Source of the DNA: Foliimonas ilicis
GTDB taxonomy: Bacteria; Pseudomonadota; Alphaproteobacteria; Rhizobiales; Rhizobiaceae
Assembly: GCF_039939195.1 (NCBI RefSeq)
Contig: NZ_JBDUUH010000019.1
Span: 16,171-80,170 of the forward strand
DNA length: 64,000 bases
Reading direction: 5' to 3'
Made by a program: the position numbers and the translations under genes. A model generated the notes under the pieces. It saw nothing but the letters and a program-made list of their open reading frames with translations, was not told the origin of the DNA and ran no database searches. Positions 52,961 through 61,278 of the stretch are shown in pieces (the first letter of the stretch is position 1; every line of letters begins with the position of its first letter).

Positions 52961-53376
52961 CACGGCACCTCCGCAAAGCTCACCGGCCCCGCCGATTCCA
53001 GCGCCATCTCGAACGTTACCTCGCCGTCATGGCTGCCCGTATATTCGAGCGAAGTGATCTGAAACGCGCCCTCCACCGTCCCAAAGTGCGGAATGGAAAG
53101 CTGCCAGTTCGAAATCTCGCCTGAGAAAAACCGCACGCGGATCATCTTGTCCGACTGCGCATCCTTGAAGATGCCCGACCCGCTGATTGCCGCCCGCTGC
53201 ACCCCGCTGCCGCCCAGCAATTCGCGCCAGCGCCCCACTGAATCCGCATCGGTCACGTCCACCGTTTCACTGTTGAAAGCAAGGCGTTTTGAGCGCAGCC
53301 CCGCAACCGTCTGAAAAGACCCGACCCCATCGGAATCGATCTTGAGAAGAAGGTCCTTGCCCTTCTGAGCGACCAT
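52960..53376 (-). CDS. GTA major tail protein (g9)
   Basis: A 138-residue tail tube protein of the TP901-1-like family. It begins MVAQKGKDLLLKIDS, with the SVGRWRELLGGSGVQRAAIS loop and the closing YTGSHDGEVTFEMALESAG typical of tube subunits. It should form the tail tube around the tape measure. Confidence 0.9.
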   Translation of the reverse strand: MVAQKGKDLLLKIDSDGVGSFQTVAGLRSKRLAFNSETVDVTDADSVGRWRELLGGSGVQRAAISGSGIFKDAQSDKMIRVRFFSGEISNWQLSIPHFGTVEGAFQITSLEYTGSHDGEVTFEMALESAGPVSFAEVP

Positions 53377-53402
53377 TCCGGCCTCCTGAATTTTTAGATT
53401 GA

Positions 53403-53807
53403 TTATCGAGGTTCCAACACCGCGCGATACCGCAGCAGCCCGTGGTACAGAGACAAATCCTCGTTCTGCCGAACTTCCGCGAAGTCAAATATCAGATTGA
53501 CGAGGTGATGCGCGGCAGGCTCAAGCGCTGCCGTTTCCAGCCTGCTTTTCGCCAGTTCCAATATGTCCAGCGCCTGCCGCTTACCCTTGTCTTTCGACCA
53601 GATATGCAGCGTGAAAAACTGCTCGCTGCCATGCTCCGTGGAGGTGCTCCAGTCATACATGCTGGTGCGCCCGAAGCTGATATAGGGAAACTGCGCATTC
53701 ACCGGAACATGGTCGAATATCCTGCTTCCGCCGAGCGCTGCAATCAACGCCTCGTCCGTTTCCATGCAGTCGAAAATCGCCTTCTGAAGGTCAGCCGCCG
53801 CGCTCAT
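53403..53807 (-). CDS. GTA tail terminator (g8, DUF3168)
   Basis: A 134-residue DUF3168 protein that caps the tail for joining to the head. The start at 53807 (MSAAADLQKAIFDCM) has GGAGG six bases ahead; the frame is open further but out of the family pattern. The conserved PYISFGRTSMYDWST and FTLHIWSKDKGK segments are present. Confidence 0.88.
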   Translation of the reverse strand: MSAAADLQKAIFDCMETDEALIAALGGSRIFDHVPVNAQFPYISFGRTSMYDWSTSTEHGSEQFFTLHIWSKDKGKRQALDILELAKSRLETAALEPAAHHLVNLIFDFAEVRQNEDLSLYHGLLRYRAVLEPR

Positions 53808-53937
53808 CGTCCGCCTCCCTTGGTGGCCGTGCCGGACGCTCTTCCTGCTTGCGCTCGACATCTTCGGCAAGCGCGTGCAGCCGCGTGCGCAATGCGCGCA
53901 CCAGACCGTCCATCGTCAGTTGCATCGATAAATTCAC
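53791..53937 (-). CDS. Small conserved-looking GTA protein between g7 and g8 (48 codons)
   Basis: A 48-codon frame with a GTG start that overlaps the g7 stop (GTGA) and an end that overlaps the g8 start by 17 bp. It reads V/M-N-L-S-MQLTMDGLVRALRTRLH..., an N-terminal amphipathic helix followed by a charged helix (EDVERKQEERPARPP). Third codon positions are GC-rich like the neighbours. Tight packing argues that it is translated. I know no function; a minor head-tail joining or chaperone peptide is possible. Confidence 0.55.
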   Translation of the reverse strand: MNLSMQLTMDGLVRALRTRLHALAEDVERKQEERPARPPREADDERGG

Positions 53938-54269
53938 GCTGCATCCTCCCGTGTCCTGCACACAAGGTAACGCCCGGTTTCGTCGGGATCATGAACCGTC
54001 ACGATCACAAAAACACGACTGCCGCGCGAAAACCGCATTCCACTTTCCACGCCCTCGCGCCAGCGCAGAAAAATGCGATGCGTCACAATCTCCAGCGCCT
54101 GCCCCGCGTCCATATTACTGCGCACAGAAACCGGCTCGATCTTTGCGAAAACAGTCGCAACCTCCTGCCAGTCCTCGTCATGCCCGCCCATGCCGTCCGG
54201 CACGGCGAGGCAGCGTTGCAGCGCAATTTCGCTGCGAAATGCCCCCGGATCTATGAACAGCGTCCGCAT
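53934..54269 (-). CDS. GTA head-tail adaptor (g7)
   Basis: A 111-residue head-closure protein, beginning MRTLFIDPGAFRSEIALQRC. It has the GGHDEDWQEVATVFAKIEPV pattern and ends around VHDPDETGRYLVC, as in HK97 gp7/SPP1 gp16-type closures. The ATG overlaps the g6 stop (TGATG). Confidence 0.87.
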   Translation of the reverse strand: MRTLFIDPGAFRSEIALQRCLAVPDGMGGHDEDWQEVATVFAKIEPVSVRSNMDAGQALEIVTHRIFLRWREGVESGMRFSRGSRVFVIVTVHDPDETGRYLVCRTREDAA

Positions 54270-54838
54270 CAAAGCCTCCGCTGCCGGTAGCCCGAAATCA
54301 GCCTTTCATAGCCCGCCGGATAGGAAACCGGCTGGTTGTCCGGCCCGAAACTGCCACGAAATTCATACCAATGCGCGACCAGTAGAAGCATCGCGCGCTT
54401 GAGGAGGTCGGGCACATCCGTCCCTGCCTCGCCAAAGCCCGCCTCGAAATCGATCTCGATGCCGTTCATGGTCCGCAGCCGTTCCGGCCGCTTCGTGAAA
54501 TGCAGCCGCGCCGGTCGCGAAATCGTGTCAGCCTCATAGTCTGCCGGATCGACCACCGCCGCCTCGCCTTCGCTGCCGAACACACTCACCGAAAGCACCT
54601 GGCGAACCGGATGGCGCGCCAGCAACACGCAGCCATTCGAAGGAATGTCATCCAGCACCAGCCGCCATGTCTGGTTGATCAGCGCCATACCGGTCGCCCG
54701 CTCGACCTCCTCGCGCGCGGCCCTTATCAGGCCACCCAAAAATGCGTCGTCGCCCGAATGCGAAAGGCGCAGTTGCGCCTTCGCCTCGGCCAGAGAAACC
54801 GGTTCGCCAACCGGCTCCACCGTCCTGAAAAGCGTCAT
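54269..54838 (-). CDS. GTA head-tail connector (g6)
   Basis: A 189-residue adaptor of the phiE125 gp8/HK97 gp6 family: PVSLAEAKAQLRLS, the LIRAAREEVERATGMALINQ helix and the C-terminal LLVAHWYEFRGSF. It joins the portal to the neck. The start at 54838 has GGGAG five bases ahead. Confidence 0.88.
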   Translation of the reverse strand: MTLFRTVEPVGEPVSLAEAKAQLRLSHSGDDAFLGGLIRAAREEVERATGMALINQTWRLVLDDIPSNGCVLLARHPVRQVLSVSVFGSEGEAAVVDPADYEADTISRPARLHFTKRPERLRTMNGIEIDFEAGFGEAGTDVPDLLKRAMLLLVAHWYEFRGSFGPDNQPVSYPAGYERLISGYRQRRL

Positions 54839-54918
54839 TCTGTCTCCCAAATATGATCGGAAAGAAAAATGGCCCCGATCATGAAATCGAGGCCATCCAG
54901 AAGTTAGAGATTCGTCTC

Positions 54919-56160
54919 TCAGGCCGTGCCAAACTTCAAAAGCTTGATCGCGTCGAAATCCTGCACCCCGCCGCCAACGCGCTTGGTCGTGTAAAACAGC
55001 ACATAAGGCTTGGCGGAATACGGATCGCGCAACACGCGAACGCCGGTACGGTCGACCACCAGATACCCACGCGCGAAATCGCCAAACGCAATCGGCGTGG
55101 AATCCGCCGTCGCATCAGGCATGTCTTCGGATTCGACCAGCGAGAAGCCCATCAGCATGGCGCGCTGCCCCGGTGCTGCGGGCGGCTGCCAGAGATAATT
55201 GCCGTCGGCATCCTTGATTTTGCGGAGCTTCGCCTGTGTTTTTCGGTTCATCACCCAGCTTGCATTCTGGCGATAGCCCGCCTTCAGCGAATAGACCGTA
55301 TCGATCAGTACGTCGGACGGCGCATCCGCCGGCAATTCGCCCGAAACGCCGGTCGGGATATAGCCGATCTTGCCCCAGGCCCAATCCGCCTCATGCGTCT
55401 GGTCGTAGCTCAGGAAGCCCTGCGGCTTGTTCACGCCGTCGCCGCGTACGAAGGCCAAGCCTTCCTGTTCGGCAAAAGCCGCCTCCACCTCGCTCGAAAT
55501 CCACTGGTCGAGATCGACCACGGAATCCTCCAGCAATGCCGCGGTTGCCGCTGGCATCGCGTAAAGCTCCATCGTCGGAAACTGCAGCTCGGCCAGCGTC
55601 GGCGTCGCTGTCTGCGGCCTCGCCGCCGTCTCGCCGACCCAGCCGACAGCCGGACCGCTCACCGCGAACGGCTTCTTCAGCACCGCACCCGAAACCTGCC
55701 GCACCGTCGCGATGGAGCGGATCGGCGAGAGGTTCGCCAGCCGCTTGCCGATCTCCGTCTCGGTTTCCGCAGGCACCGTATAGCCGCCATCTTGGCCCGA
55801 ACCGTAAGACATCGCCTTGGCATCCAGCGAACGCAGCAGGCGGTCGTCGCCATTGCGCATATAGGCTTCGAAAGCGCTCTTGTGCTCGCTCGCAGCAAAC
55901 CCGCCATCGCGCCCCAGCGAAGGCCGCATCTTCTTGAGCGATAGATTGTCGATCACGCGCTTCTGCTCGTCGAGAGAGCGCGAAATGCGTTCCACTTTGT
56001 CGCTGGTCACGACGTCGGCGCCCAGCCGCTTTTCAAGCTGCGCCAGCTTCTGGTCGTTGGCATCCTTGAATGCCTCGAATGTCGTCATGAACTCGCCGAA
56101 CGCGTCGGCAATGTCGAGATTGTCGCCCTTGGTTTCGGGCGCACGCGCTTCATTTCGCAT
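54919..56160 (-). CDS. GTA major capsid protein (g5, HK97 fold)
   Basis: A 413-residue HK97-type capsid precursor. The N-terminal 100 or so residues are helical and charged (scaffold-like delta region, EFMTTFEAFKDANDQKLAQL) and should be removed by the g4 protease. The capsid fold follows from about 105 (DGGYTVPAETETEIGKRLAN). The start overlaps the protease stop by 11 bp. Confidence 0.93.
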   Translation of the reverse strand: MRNEARAPETKGDNLDIADAFGEFMTTFEAFKDANDQKLAQLEKRLGADVVTSDKVERISRSLDEQKRVIDNLSLKKMRPSLGRDGGFAASEHKSAFEAYMRNGDDRLLRSLDAKAMSYGSGQDGGYTVPAETETEIGKRLANLSPIRSIATVRQVSGAVLKKPFAVSGPAVGWVGETAARPQTATPTLAELQFPTMELYAMPAATAALLEDSVVDLDQWISSEVEAAFAEQEGLAFVRGDGVNKPQGFLSYDQTHEADWAWGKIGYIPTGVSGELPADAPSDVLIDTVYSLKAGYRQNASWVMNRKTQAKLRKIKDADGNYLWQPPAAPGQRAMLMGFSLVESEDMPDATADSTPIAFGDFARGYLVVDRTGVRVLRDPYSAKPYVLFYTTKRVGGGVQDFDAIKLLKFGTA

Positions 56161-56845
56161 CTATGGAATTTCCCTGTTTCATCATGTCGATTGCCTCGCG
56201 GATCATCCCGCCAAGGCCCGTTGCGCTCCTCGCGGCATCCCGCTCGCTCAGGAGGCTGGCGAAACCCTTGGCGACGATCGCCCGGGCATCGCTTCTGGAA
56301 AGGCCCGCATCCCGCGTCAGCCATCCCTCGAATTCCCTGATCGTGGGCAGGCGTCCGCGCCTGCCTTTCACGCTTTCGACGCGCGCCTGCGGCAGCATCG
56401 GAAAGGTCACGATCGATATTTCCCATAGGTCGGCTTCCAATATTCGCCGCACCCCGCTTGCCGCATCCTTTCTGGCGCGCACCGTGCGAAAGCCGATGGA
56501 AAGCCCGTCCAGTGCCCCGCCGCGCAGAAGGCTCAGCACTTCGCGCGACCGCGTCACGTCGCCCGCCAGCCGGCCGCGCACGAACAGCCCGCGCGCATCC
56601 TCCTTGACCTCCGTCCAAAGCCCTATGGGTTCTGCCGGATCATGCTGGAAAAGCATGCGAATACCGCCCGCGCCCTTGGCCTTCAGCGATTTCGCGAAAG
56701 CCCCGCGCTCGACAATATCCTTGCCGAGATCGACCTGGCCGAACAGGCTCGCATAGCCGGAAAAGCTTCCGTCCTGCTCGACATCGTCCAGCACCAGATC
56801 GACGAATTTGCGCTCGCACGCCTTGGTCGTCAGTTTAGCCTTCAT
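56150..56845 (-). CDS. GTA prohead protease (g4)
   Basis: A 231-residue HK97-family (S78/U35) protease that matures the capsid. The catalytic His lies in MLFQHDPAEPIGLW and the Ser in GALDGLSIGFRT. The start at 56845 (MKAKLTTKACERKFVDL) overlaps the end of the upstream membrane-protein gene by 11 bp; the longer upstream frame is not coding. Confidence 0.9.
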   Translation of the reverse strand: MKAKLTTKACERKFVDLVLDDVEQDGSFSGYASLFGQVDLGKDIVERGAFAKSLKAKGAGGIRMLFQHDPAEPIGLWTEVKEDARGLFVRGRLAGDVTRSREVLSLLRGGALDGLSIGFRTVRARKDAASGVRRILEADLWEISIVTFPMLPQARVESVKGRRGRLPTIREFEGWLTRDAGLSRSDARAIVAKGFASLLSERDAARSATGLGGMIREAIDMMKQGNSIDAK

Positions 56846-57191
56846 CGGGCGTCTCCCGTTTGTTCTTTTTGTCGAAAAGCCGCCCGATCGCGCTGAATTC
56901 CAGCGTTCGCAGCACGAAGCCGATCGCCCACCAGGCAAACAGGCTCGACATCGCAGCCCCCATCAGCACCATTTCGCCGGGGCTAATCGTCCGCTCTATG
57001 CCAAGCTCGCTGGCAATCTTCAGTCCGGCTGTCGAGCCGAACACCAATCCGCAGACGATGCCGACCGCAAATCGAGCCGCCGCCTCACGCCTCTCGCGGG
57101 GCAGTATGTAGGCAAGCGAGATCGCCGAACCGGCAATCGCGCCCGCGCATTTCGCGGCCCAAAGATGCGCCGCTTCTGTCATGTCAGCCAT
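56835..57191 (-). CDS. GTA-associated small membrane protein (g3.5 position, DUF6107-like)
   Basis: A 118-residue protein with two or three membrane segments (about 12-30, 42-62 and 80-100) and a basic tail (LFDKKNKRE). Proteins of this kind sit between the portal and protease genes in rhizobial GTA clusters (DUF6107 as far as I recall). The role is unknown. It overlaps the protease gene. A family A repeat separates it from the portal gene. Confidence 0.7.
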   Translation of the reverse strand: MADMTEAAHLWAAKCAGAIAGSAISLAYILPRERREAAARFAVGIVCGLVFGSTAGLKIASELGIERTISPGEMVLMGAAMSSLFAWWAIGFVLRTLEFSAIGRLFDKKNKRETPDEG

Positions 57192-57226
57192 GTTGGAAAT
57201 CCTTCCACCTAGAGCCCTTCATTTTT

Positions 57227-57421
57227 CGAATAGAAACGCTGGCGGGGCAGCACGCCCCTCTGTCCTGCCGGACATCTCCCCCTCAAGGATGGAGATCGAC
57301 TGACACAACTCTCCGCCTTCATTCTGCAATGTCACTATTTGGTGCTGCGCGTTCATGACGGTGTGATCTCCACCCTTGAGGGGGAGATGTCCGGCAGGAC
57401 AGAGGGGCGTGTCTCGCGAGA
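57227..57421. repeat. Family A inverted-repeat element, copy 3 (inside the GTA cluster)
   Basis: About 195 bp, from GAATAGAAACGCTGGCGGGG to the GGCAGGACAGAGGGGCGTG end. The arms carry CTGTCCTGCCGGACATCTCC, and the centre shares CATTCTGCAATGTCACTATT-like text with copies 1 and 4. It starts just past the portal stop and fills the gap before the g3.5-position gene. Confidence 0.85.
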
Positions 57422-57427
57422 ACTGCC

Positions 57428-58591
57428 CTAGTAACCAACCGCCTCCCGCTTCTCGTCGTCGCTCAAGAAATCCGCCGTGTTCAAGCGCGCCCAAAGCGCA
57501 TCTCGCTCGCCCGACAGGCCATCGACCTGATCGGCGTCGTACCAGAGCCGCAAATCCTCGCCGAAAACCGGCGTCAACCAGGCCGACAGATCCTTCGCCG
57601 TGCGCGCCACCAGCGGCATCACCGTCAGGCGGTAGAAGGCACGGTTGGCCTCCTGATAATTCGCGTAAGTGTTGTCGCCCGGAATGCCGAGCAGCATCGG
57701 CGGCACGCCGAAGGCCAGCGCAATGTCGCGGCTCGCCGAATTCTTCGCCTCGATGAAATCCATGTCCTTCGGCGTCAGGCCCATCGACTTCCAGTCCAGC
57801 CCGCCCTCCAGAAGCAGCGGACGCCCGGCGCGTATCGCGCCCGAATATCCCTGCTCCAGCTCGGTCTTCAGCCGGTCATATTGCTCTTCACTCAGATTTC
57901 CGCCTTCCTTCGGCGCATAGACCAGCGCACCGGAAGGCCGCGCCGAATTGTCGAGCAGCGCCTTGTTCCAGCGCCCAGCCGCGTTGTGCGTGTCGAGCGC
58001 CATAAGCGCTGCCTCGAGCGGCGGAAAGCCGTAATGATCATCCACGGGGTGAAACAGCGTCAGATGCGCCGCGCCGCCATCCTCGTCCGCCCCCAGACGG
58101 ATCGAGCGTTTCGCGCCCGTCTGCCGATAGTCCAGCGCTACCGGCCATCCACCGGAATCCGTCGCCACCGAAACACGATCCGGCCGCAGCAAATGCAGTT
58201 CATGCGCACCGCCATTCGTGCCAATCAGCTCGACATAGGCATTGCCTGCCAGAAGCAGATGCCCGTAGAGCGCCTCCATGAAGGAAGGCCCCGCCTGACG
58301 CGGATTGGGACGCTGCAAAAGCGCCATCAGAGGATGCTCATCAAGCTCCGTCACACCCTCGTAAAGGAGCCAGGGAATTGCCGATGCCGTTTCCGAAATC
58401 AGCCGCACGGCGCGATACACCACCGGATTGCGCATAAAACCTTCGCGCGCCAACGCGCCATAATCCCGCCGCGTCCAGACCGCCTCCGACTGCGCCTGTA
58501 TCGAGATAAACCCGCCCGCCGCCTTCGTCTTCAATCTGGGCAAAGCTCCGCCCATCCCGGCCGGATTATGCCAGGGCCATTTCCAAGCCAT
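57428..58591 (-). CDS. GTA portal protein (g3)
   Basis: A 387-residue HK97-family portal, the ring through which DNA enters the head. It shows MRNPVVYRAVRLISETASAI, QAGPSFMEALYGHLLLAGNA and the C-terminal AFGVPPMLLGIPGDNTYAN. It is complete. A family A element lies on each side of it, which is unusual inside a packed structural operon. Confidence 0.92.
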   Translation of the reverse strand: MAWKWPWHNPAGMGGALPRLKTKAAGGFISIQAQSEAVWTRRDYGALAREGFMRNPVVYRAVRLISETASAIPWLLYEGVTELDEHPLMALLQRPNPRQAGPSFMEALYGHLLLAGNAYVELIGTNGGAHELHLLRPDRVSVATDSGGWPVALDYRQTGAKRSIRLGADEDGGAAHLTLFHPVDDHYGFPPLEAALMALDTHNAAGRWNKALLDNSARPSGALVYAPKEGGNLSEEQYDRLKTELEQGYSGAIRAGRPLLLEGGLDWKSMGLTPKDMDFIEAKNSASRDIALAFGVPPMLLGIPGDNTYANYQEANRAFYRLTVMPLVARTAKDLSAWLTPVFGEDLRLWYDADQVDGLSGERDALWARLNTADFLSDDEKREAVGY

Positions 58592-58635
58592 TCTTGTGTC
58601 CTGTCTTTTGTTTTGCTGCGCTAGAGCTGTTCCTG

Positions 58636-58838
58636 TTCAGATGGAATCGCGAGGCGCCCCCCTCTGTCCTGCCGGACATCTCCCCCACAGGTGGGGAGAT
58701 TGGCTGACACAACCCCCGCCTTCATTCTGCAGCGTCAGCAATTGGCGCCGAGCGTTCATGATGGAGTAATCTCCCCACCCGTGGGGGAGATGGCCGGCAG
58801 GCCAGAGGGGGGCGCTGTCCCGCCAGCGTTTCCGTTTA
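58636..58838. repeat. Family A inverted-repeat element, copy 4 (inside the GTA cluster)
   Basis: About 203 bp with the same arms as copy 2 (CACAGGTGGGGAGATT and CACCCGTGGGGGAGATGG) and a centre shared with copy 1 (CAGCAATTGGCGCCG). It begins 10 bp past the terminase stop and fills the terminase-portal gap. Confidence 0.85.
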
Positions 58839-58847
58839 AAAAGAGCT

Positions 58848-60128
58848 TTAAAGAAAATCGCGAATACGCGGCTCCACCGTCGTCCCCGGCATCAATTCCG
58901 TGACCGCCCAAACCAGCGCATCCACCCGGTCCGGCGAACGTCCCCCAGACAATCCGTTCGGCCCAAAATCGCACATCTCGTCTTCCAGATCGGCAAAGCG
59001 CTCCGCATGAAGCACCCGCCCCTGATGGTAGAGCGCCGAAACCGGTTCGGCCCGAAGCCATTTTCCACGTTTTGCCCGCACAGGCCGTACCGGAACCAAA
59101 CTATCCACTGCATGAAGCACAGCGCTCACCATGTCGCCGCCCTGATTGACTTCGGCCACGATGCAATCCGCCTCGATCTTCCGGTAAAGCTCGATTGCCG
59201 CGCGCGCCCAGACATCCGGCTTGGCGGCCCGCACCGTCGCGTCTGCCAGCACGATCGCGCGGCCTGCCCCATCCAGCCCAACCGCCACGATCCCGCAGGC
59301 ATCGGAAGATTTCCGCGAGGTCGCAGGCGGGTCTACCGCAACGATGATGCGCCTCAGTTCCGGCAGTTCGCGAAGCGCCGCCCGCTCCAGAAGATCGCGC
59401 GACCACAGCGCGTCCTCCCGGTCCTCGATCAGCTCGCCTTCCAATTCCTGCCGCCCCAGACGCGTTCCGCCATAGCGGCTTTCCACCGCCTTCATGAAGC
59501 CCGGCGCCAGATTGGCGACATTGTCGCTGGTGCGCATCCGCTCCACCGCCACCGTTTCGTCCGCCAGAAGCCGTTTCAGAAGCCGCGTCGGCTTCGGCGT
59601 CGTGGTAATCAACTGGCGCGGATGCTCACCCAGCCGAAGCCCGAATTGCAGCATGTCGAAACAGGCTTCCGCATGTTTCCACTTGGCAAGCTCGTCGCAC
59701 CAGGCCGCATCGAATTGCGGCCCGCGCAGGCTTTCGGGGTCTTCGGAGGAGAAAATCTGCGCCACCGCGCCATTGCTCCACACCAGCCGCTTGCGGCTCG
59801 TCTCGAAGCGCGGACGGTCATCGCGGGAGATCGAACATATGCCCGAAGGCCCGTCGATCATCACCTCGCGCGCGTCGCCCAGCGTCTCGCCGATCAATGC
59901 GATCTGCGAATAACGTGAAAGCGCAAATGGCGGCAAACCGCGCACCAGCGCATTCACCCATTCCGCACCCAGCCGCGTCTTGCCGGCGCCGCGCCCGCCC
60001 ATGACCAGCCAACTATCCGGCTTCTGTTCCAGCGGATATTGCGCGATCCGCGCCGACAAAAACCACTCGCCGGAAACAGTGCCCGCATCGTCAAGGCCGA
60101 GCTGCTTTAGCGACCAGCCTTTCTGCAT
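58848..60128 (-). CDS. GTA large terminase (g2)
   Basis: A 426-residue packaging motor. The ATPase has Walker A MGGRGAGKTR at about 43-52; the RNase-H-like nuclease starts near IVAVDPPATSRKSSDACG and contains ADCIVAEVNQGGDMV. In RcGTA this enzyme packages about 4 kb of host DNA with little sequence preference. The start at 60128 (MQKGWSLKQL) overlaps g1 by 38 bp; a longer reading from 60191 is possible. Confidence 0.92.
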   Translation of the reverse strand: MQKGWSLKQLGLDDAGTVSGEWFLSARIAQYPLEQKPDSWLVMGGRGAGKTRLGAEWVNALVRGLPPFALSRYSQIALIGETLGDAREVMIDGPSGICSISRDDRPRFETSRKRLVWSNGAVAQIFSSEDPESLRGPQFDAAWCDELAKWKHAEACFDMLQFGLRLGEHPRQLITTTPKPTRLLKRLLADETVAVERMRTSDNVANLAPGFMKAVESRYGGTRLGRQELEGELIEDREDALWSRDLLERAALRELPELRRIIVAVDPPATSRKSSDACGIVAVGLDGAGRAIVLADATVRAAKPDVWARAAIELYRKIEADCIVAEVNQGGDMVSAVLHAVDSLVPVRPVRAKRGKWLRAEPVSALYHQGRVLHAERFADLEDEMCDFGPNGLSGGRSPDRVDALVWAVTELMPGTTVEPRIRDFL

Positions 60129-60549
60129 AATGTCGAGCAAGCTCGACAATTCTGGTGTCGATCCTGTCGAGTATTCCGGCCATTCTAGCATCGCGTTTCG
60201 CCTGGGTTTCCGTCAGCTCGTCGGCGAAATTCGCGATCTCGCGAAGCTTCTCGACAGTCTTCATCAGCATCGAAACCGCCTCGACACGCGCCTTATCGAT
60301 GCCCGCGCCGTCCTTCAGATCCTTGCCGATATCCTCGATTTCCCCAATGATCTGCTGCACCGCCGCCATGATGCGATGCGCAAATTCCTCGCGCTTCTCA
60401 TACGGCCTCCAACCCTCTTTCCGCGCCCGCCTCTCCAGCGATCCCAACGCGCGACGTGCCATTATGGCCAGTTGCTCAAGGCCAATTCCATGCTTTTCGT
60501 AAGCCAAACGCAACGCATGCCAATGCGCCACAGTTTCCACTGAGGTCAT
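60091..60549 (-). CDS. GTA small terminase-like protein (g1)
   Basis: A 152-residue, largely helical protein. The N-terminal helices (AHWHALRLAYEKHGIGLEQL, then a helix-turn-helix-like RRALGSLERRARKEGWRP) and the coiled C-terminal half fit the small terminase position of GTA clusters. It would regulate the motor and bind DNA. It is the first gene of the unit, about 80 bp past the promoter-like element. Confidence 0.75.
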   Translation of the reverse strand: MTSVETVAHWHALRLAYEKHGIGLEQLAIMARRALGSLERRARKEGWRPYEKREEFAHRIMAAVQQIIGEIEDIGKDLKDGAGIDKARVEAVSMLMKTVEKLREIANFADELTETQAKRDARMAGILDRIDTRIVELARHYAERLVAKAARP

Positions 60550-60635
60550 CCGTCACCTGTCGATTTTTGAGATTGAAATTCGGAAAACTTTTCGCCCGGT
60601 GGCTGCGTTGGCCACACTTTTCCGACGATAACCAA

Positions 60636-60664
60636 ACACTACCAGACCACCGTTACGGTGTCAA
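60636..60664 (-). promoter_or_regulatory. Promoter-like element of the GTA cluster
   Basis: On the minus strand TTGACA (60664-60659), a 17-base spacer and TAGTGT (60641-60636) form a housekeeping-type promoter with a perfect -35. Transcription would begin near 60629 and run into g1. It is the only such element I see in the 207-bp gap 60550-60756. Confidence 0.6.
60648..60660. promoter_or_regulatory. Palindromic operator candidate in the GTA promoter
   Basis: CACCGT-T-ACGGTG is a perfect 13-bp inverted repeat covering the end of the -35 hexamer and much of the spacer. A protein bound here would block RNA polymerase, the usual place for a repressor. Confidence 0.5.
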
Positions 60665-60756
60665 GAATATATTCCTATGTTTTGAAAATATTGACAGCCT
60701 GAGCATTAACCAAACATCTAAGCAGGGCGTTCAGCATCTAAAAGGCACGAAACGTG

Positions 60757-61278
60757 TCAGCTATTGCCCTGCCTCGGCCTGAGACTTTCGACCCACCTAT
60801 TGGATTTTCCCGCAAAGTGATCGCGAAGGCGTTCTTCGACATGGTGAGGGTCCCAAACCGCTGCGGCTTCCATGTTACACGCCGTTTCATAGTCTATCGG
60901 AAACTCGCTTCCATCCCGATCGCAATATGACGTTATCCGACCGCTTAAAACATCCTGTTTGAACACTCGGTGATCGCGCTTGTAATCCAAGAAATTTTCG
61001 GTGCGCCCAATTTTCGTCCACAGCCCGTCCTTGGCGGCGTAATCCATTACCCACACCGAAAAAATGATGGCGGACTTTTCAATTTCTTCCGGTTCGATTT
61101 CTTTTGAAGTTCGTGCGTCGAAAAATCCGAACAGTGGATGCAACAATGAAACAGCGTAGGTGTGGTATGTCTCATCCAGAGGAACTTTGAAGATATCCCC
61201 TTCTGCCTTTCTGACTTTTTTCACTTCTTCAGATCTCTCGTCTGTTTGTTCAAACGATACGCTACTCAATACTCGCAA
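60757..61278 (-). CDS. Imm26-like immunity-family protein
   Basis: A 173-residue protein whose core (RKAEGDIFKVPLDETYHTYA, then LLHPLFGFFDART) resembles Imm26 immunity proteins, which are found in polymorphic-toxin loci. It is poorer in GC than the GTA genes. The likely start is a TTG at 61278 that overlaps the end of the upstream secreted-protein gene by 13 bp, so the two are coupled. Imm26 relatives also occur without a toxin, so immunity is only a possibility. Confidence 0.6.
   Translation of the reverse strand: MRVLSSVSFEQTDERSEEVKKVRKAEGDIFKVPLDETYHTYAVSLLHPLFGFFDARTSKEIEPEEIEKSAIIFSVWVMDYAAKDGLWTKIGRTENFLDYKRDHRVFKQDVLSGRITSYCDRDGSEFPIDYETACNMEAAAVWDPHHVEERLRDHFAGKSNRWVESLRPRQGNS

Noticed and set aside
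57227..58838. Repeats as a CRISPR array
   Set aside because: The units are large single inverted repeats at separate gene ends, not short direct repeats with spacers, and no cas gene is present.
60706..60711. TTAACC half-site like a CtrA box upstream of the GTA promoter
   Set aside because: The second half (TTAA after seven bases) is missing, so it is not a convincing CtrA site.
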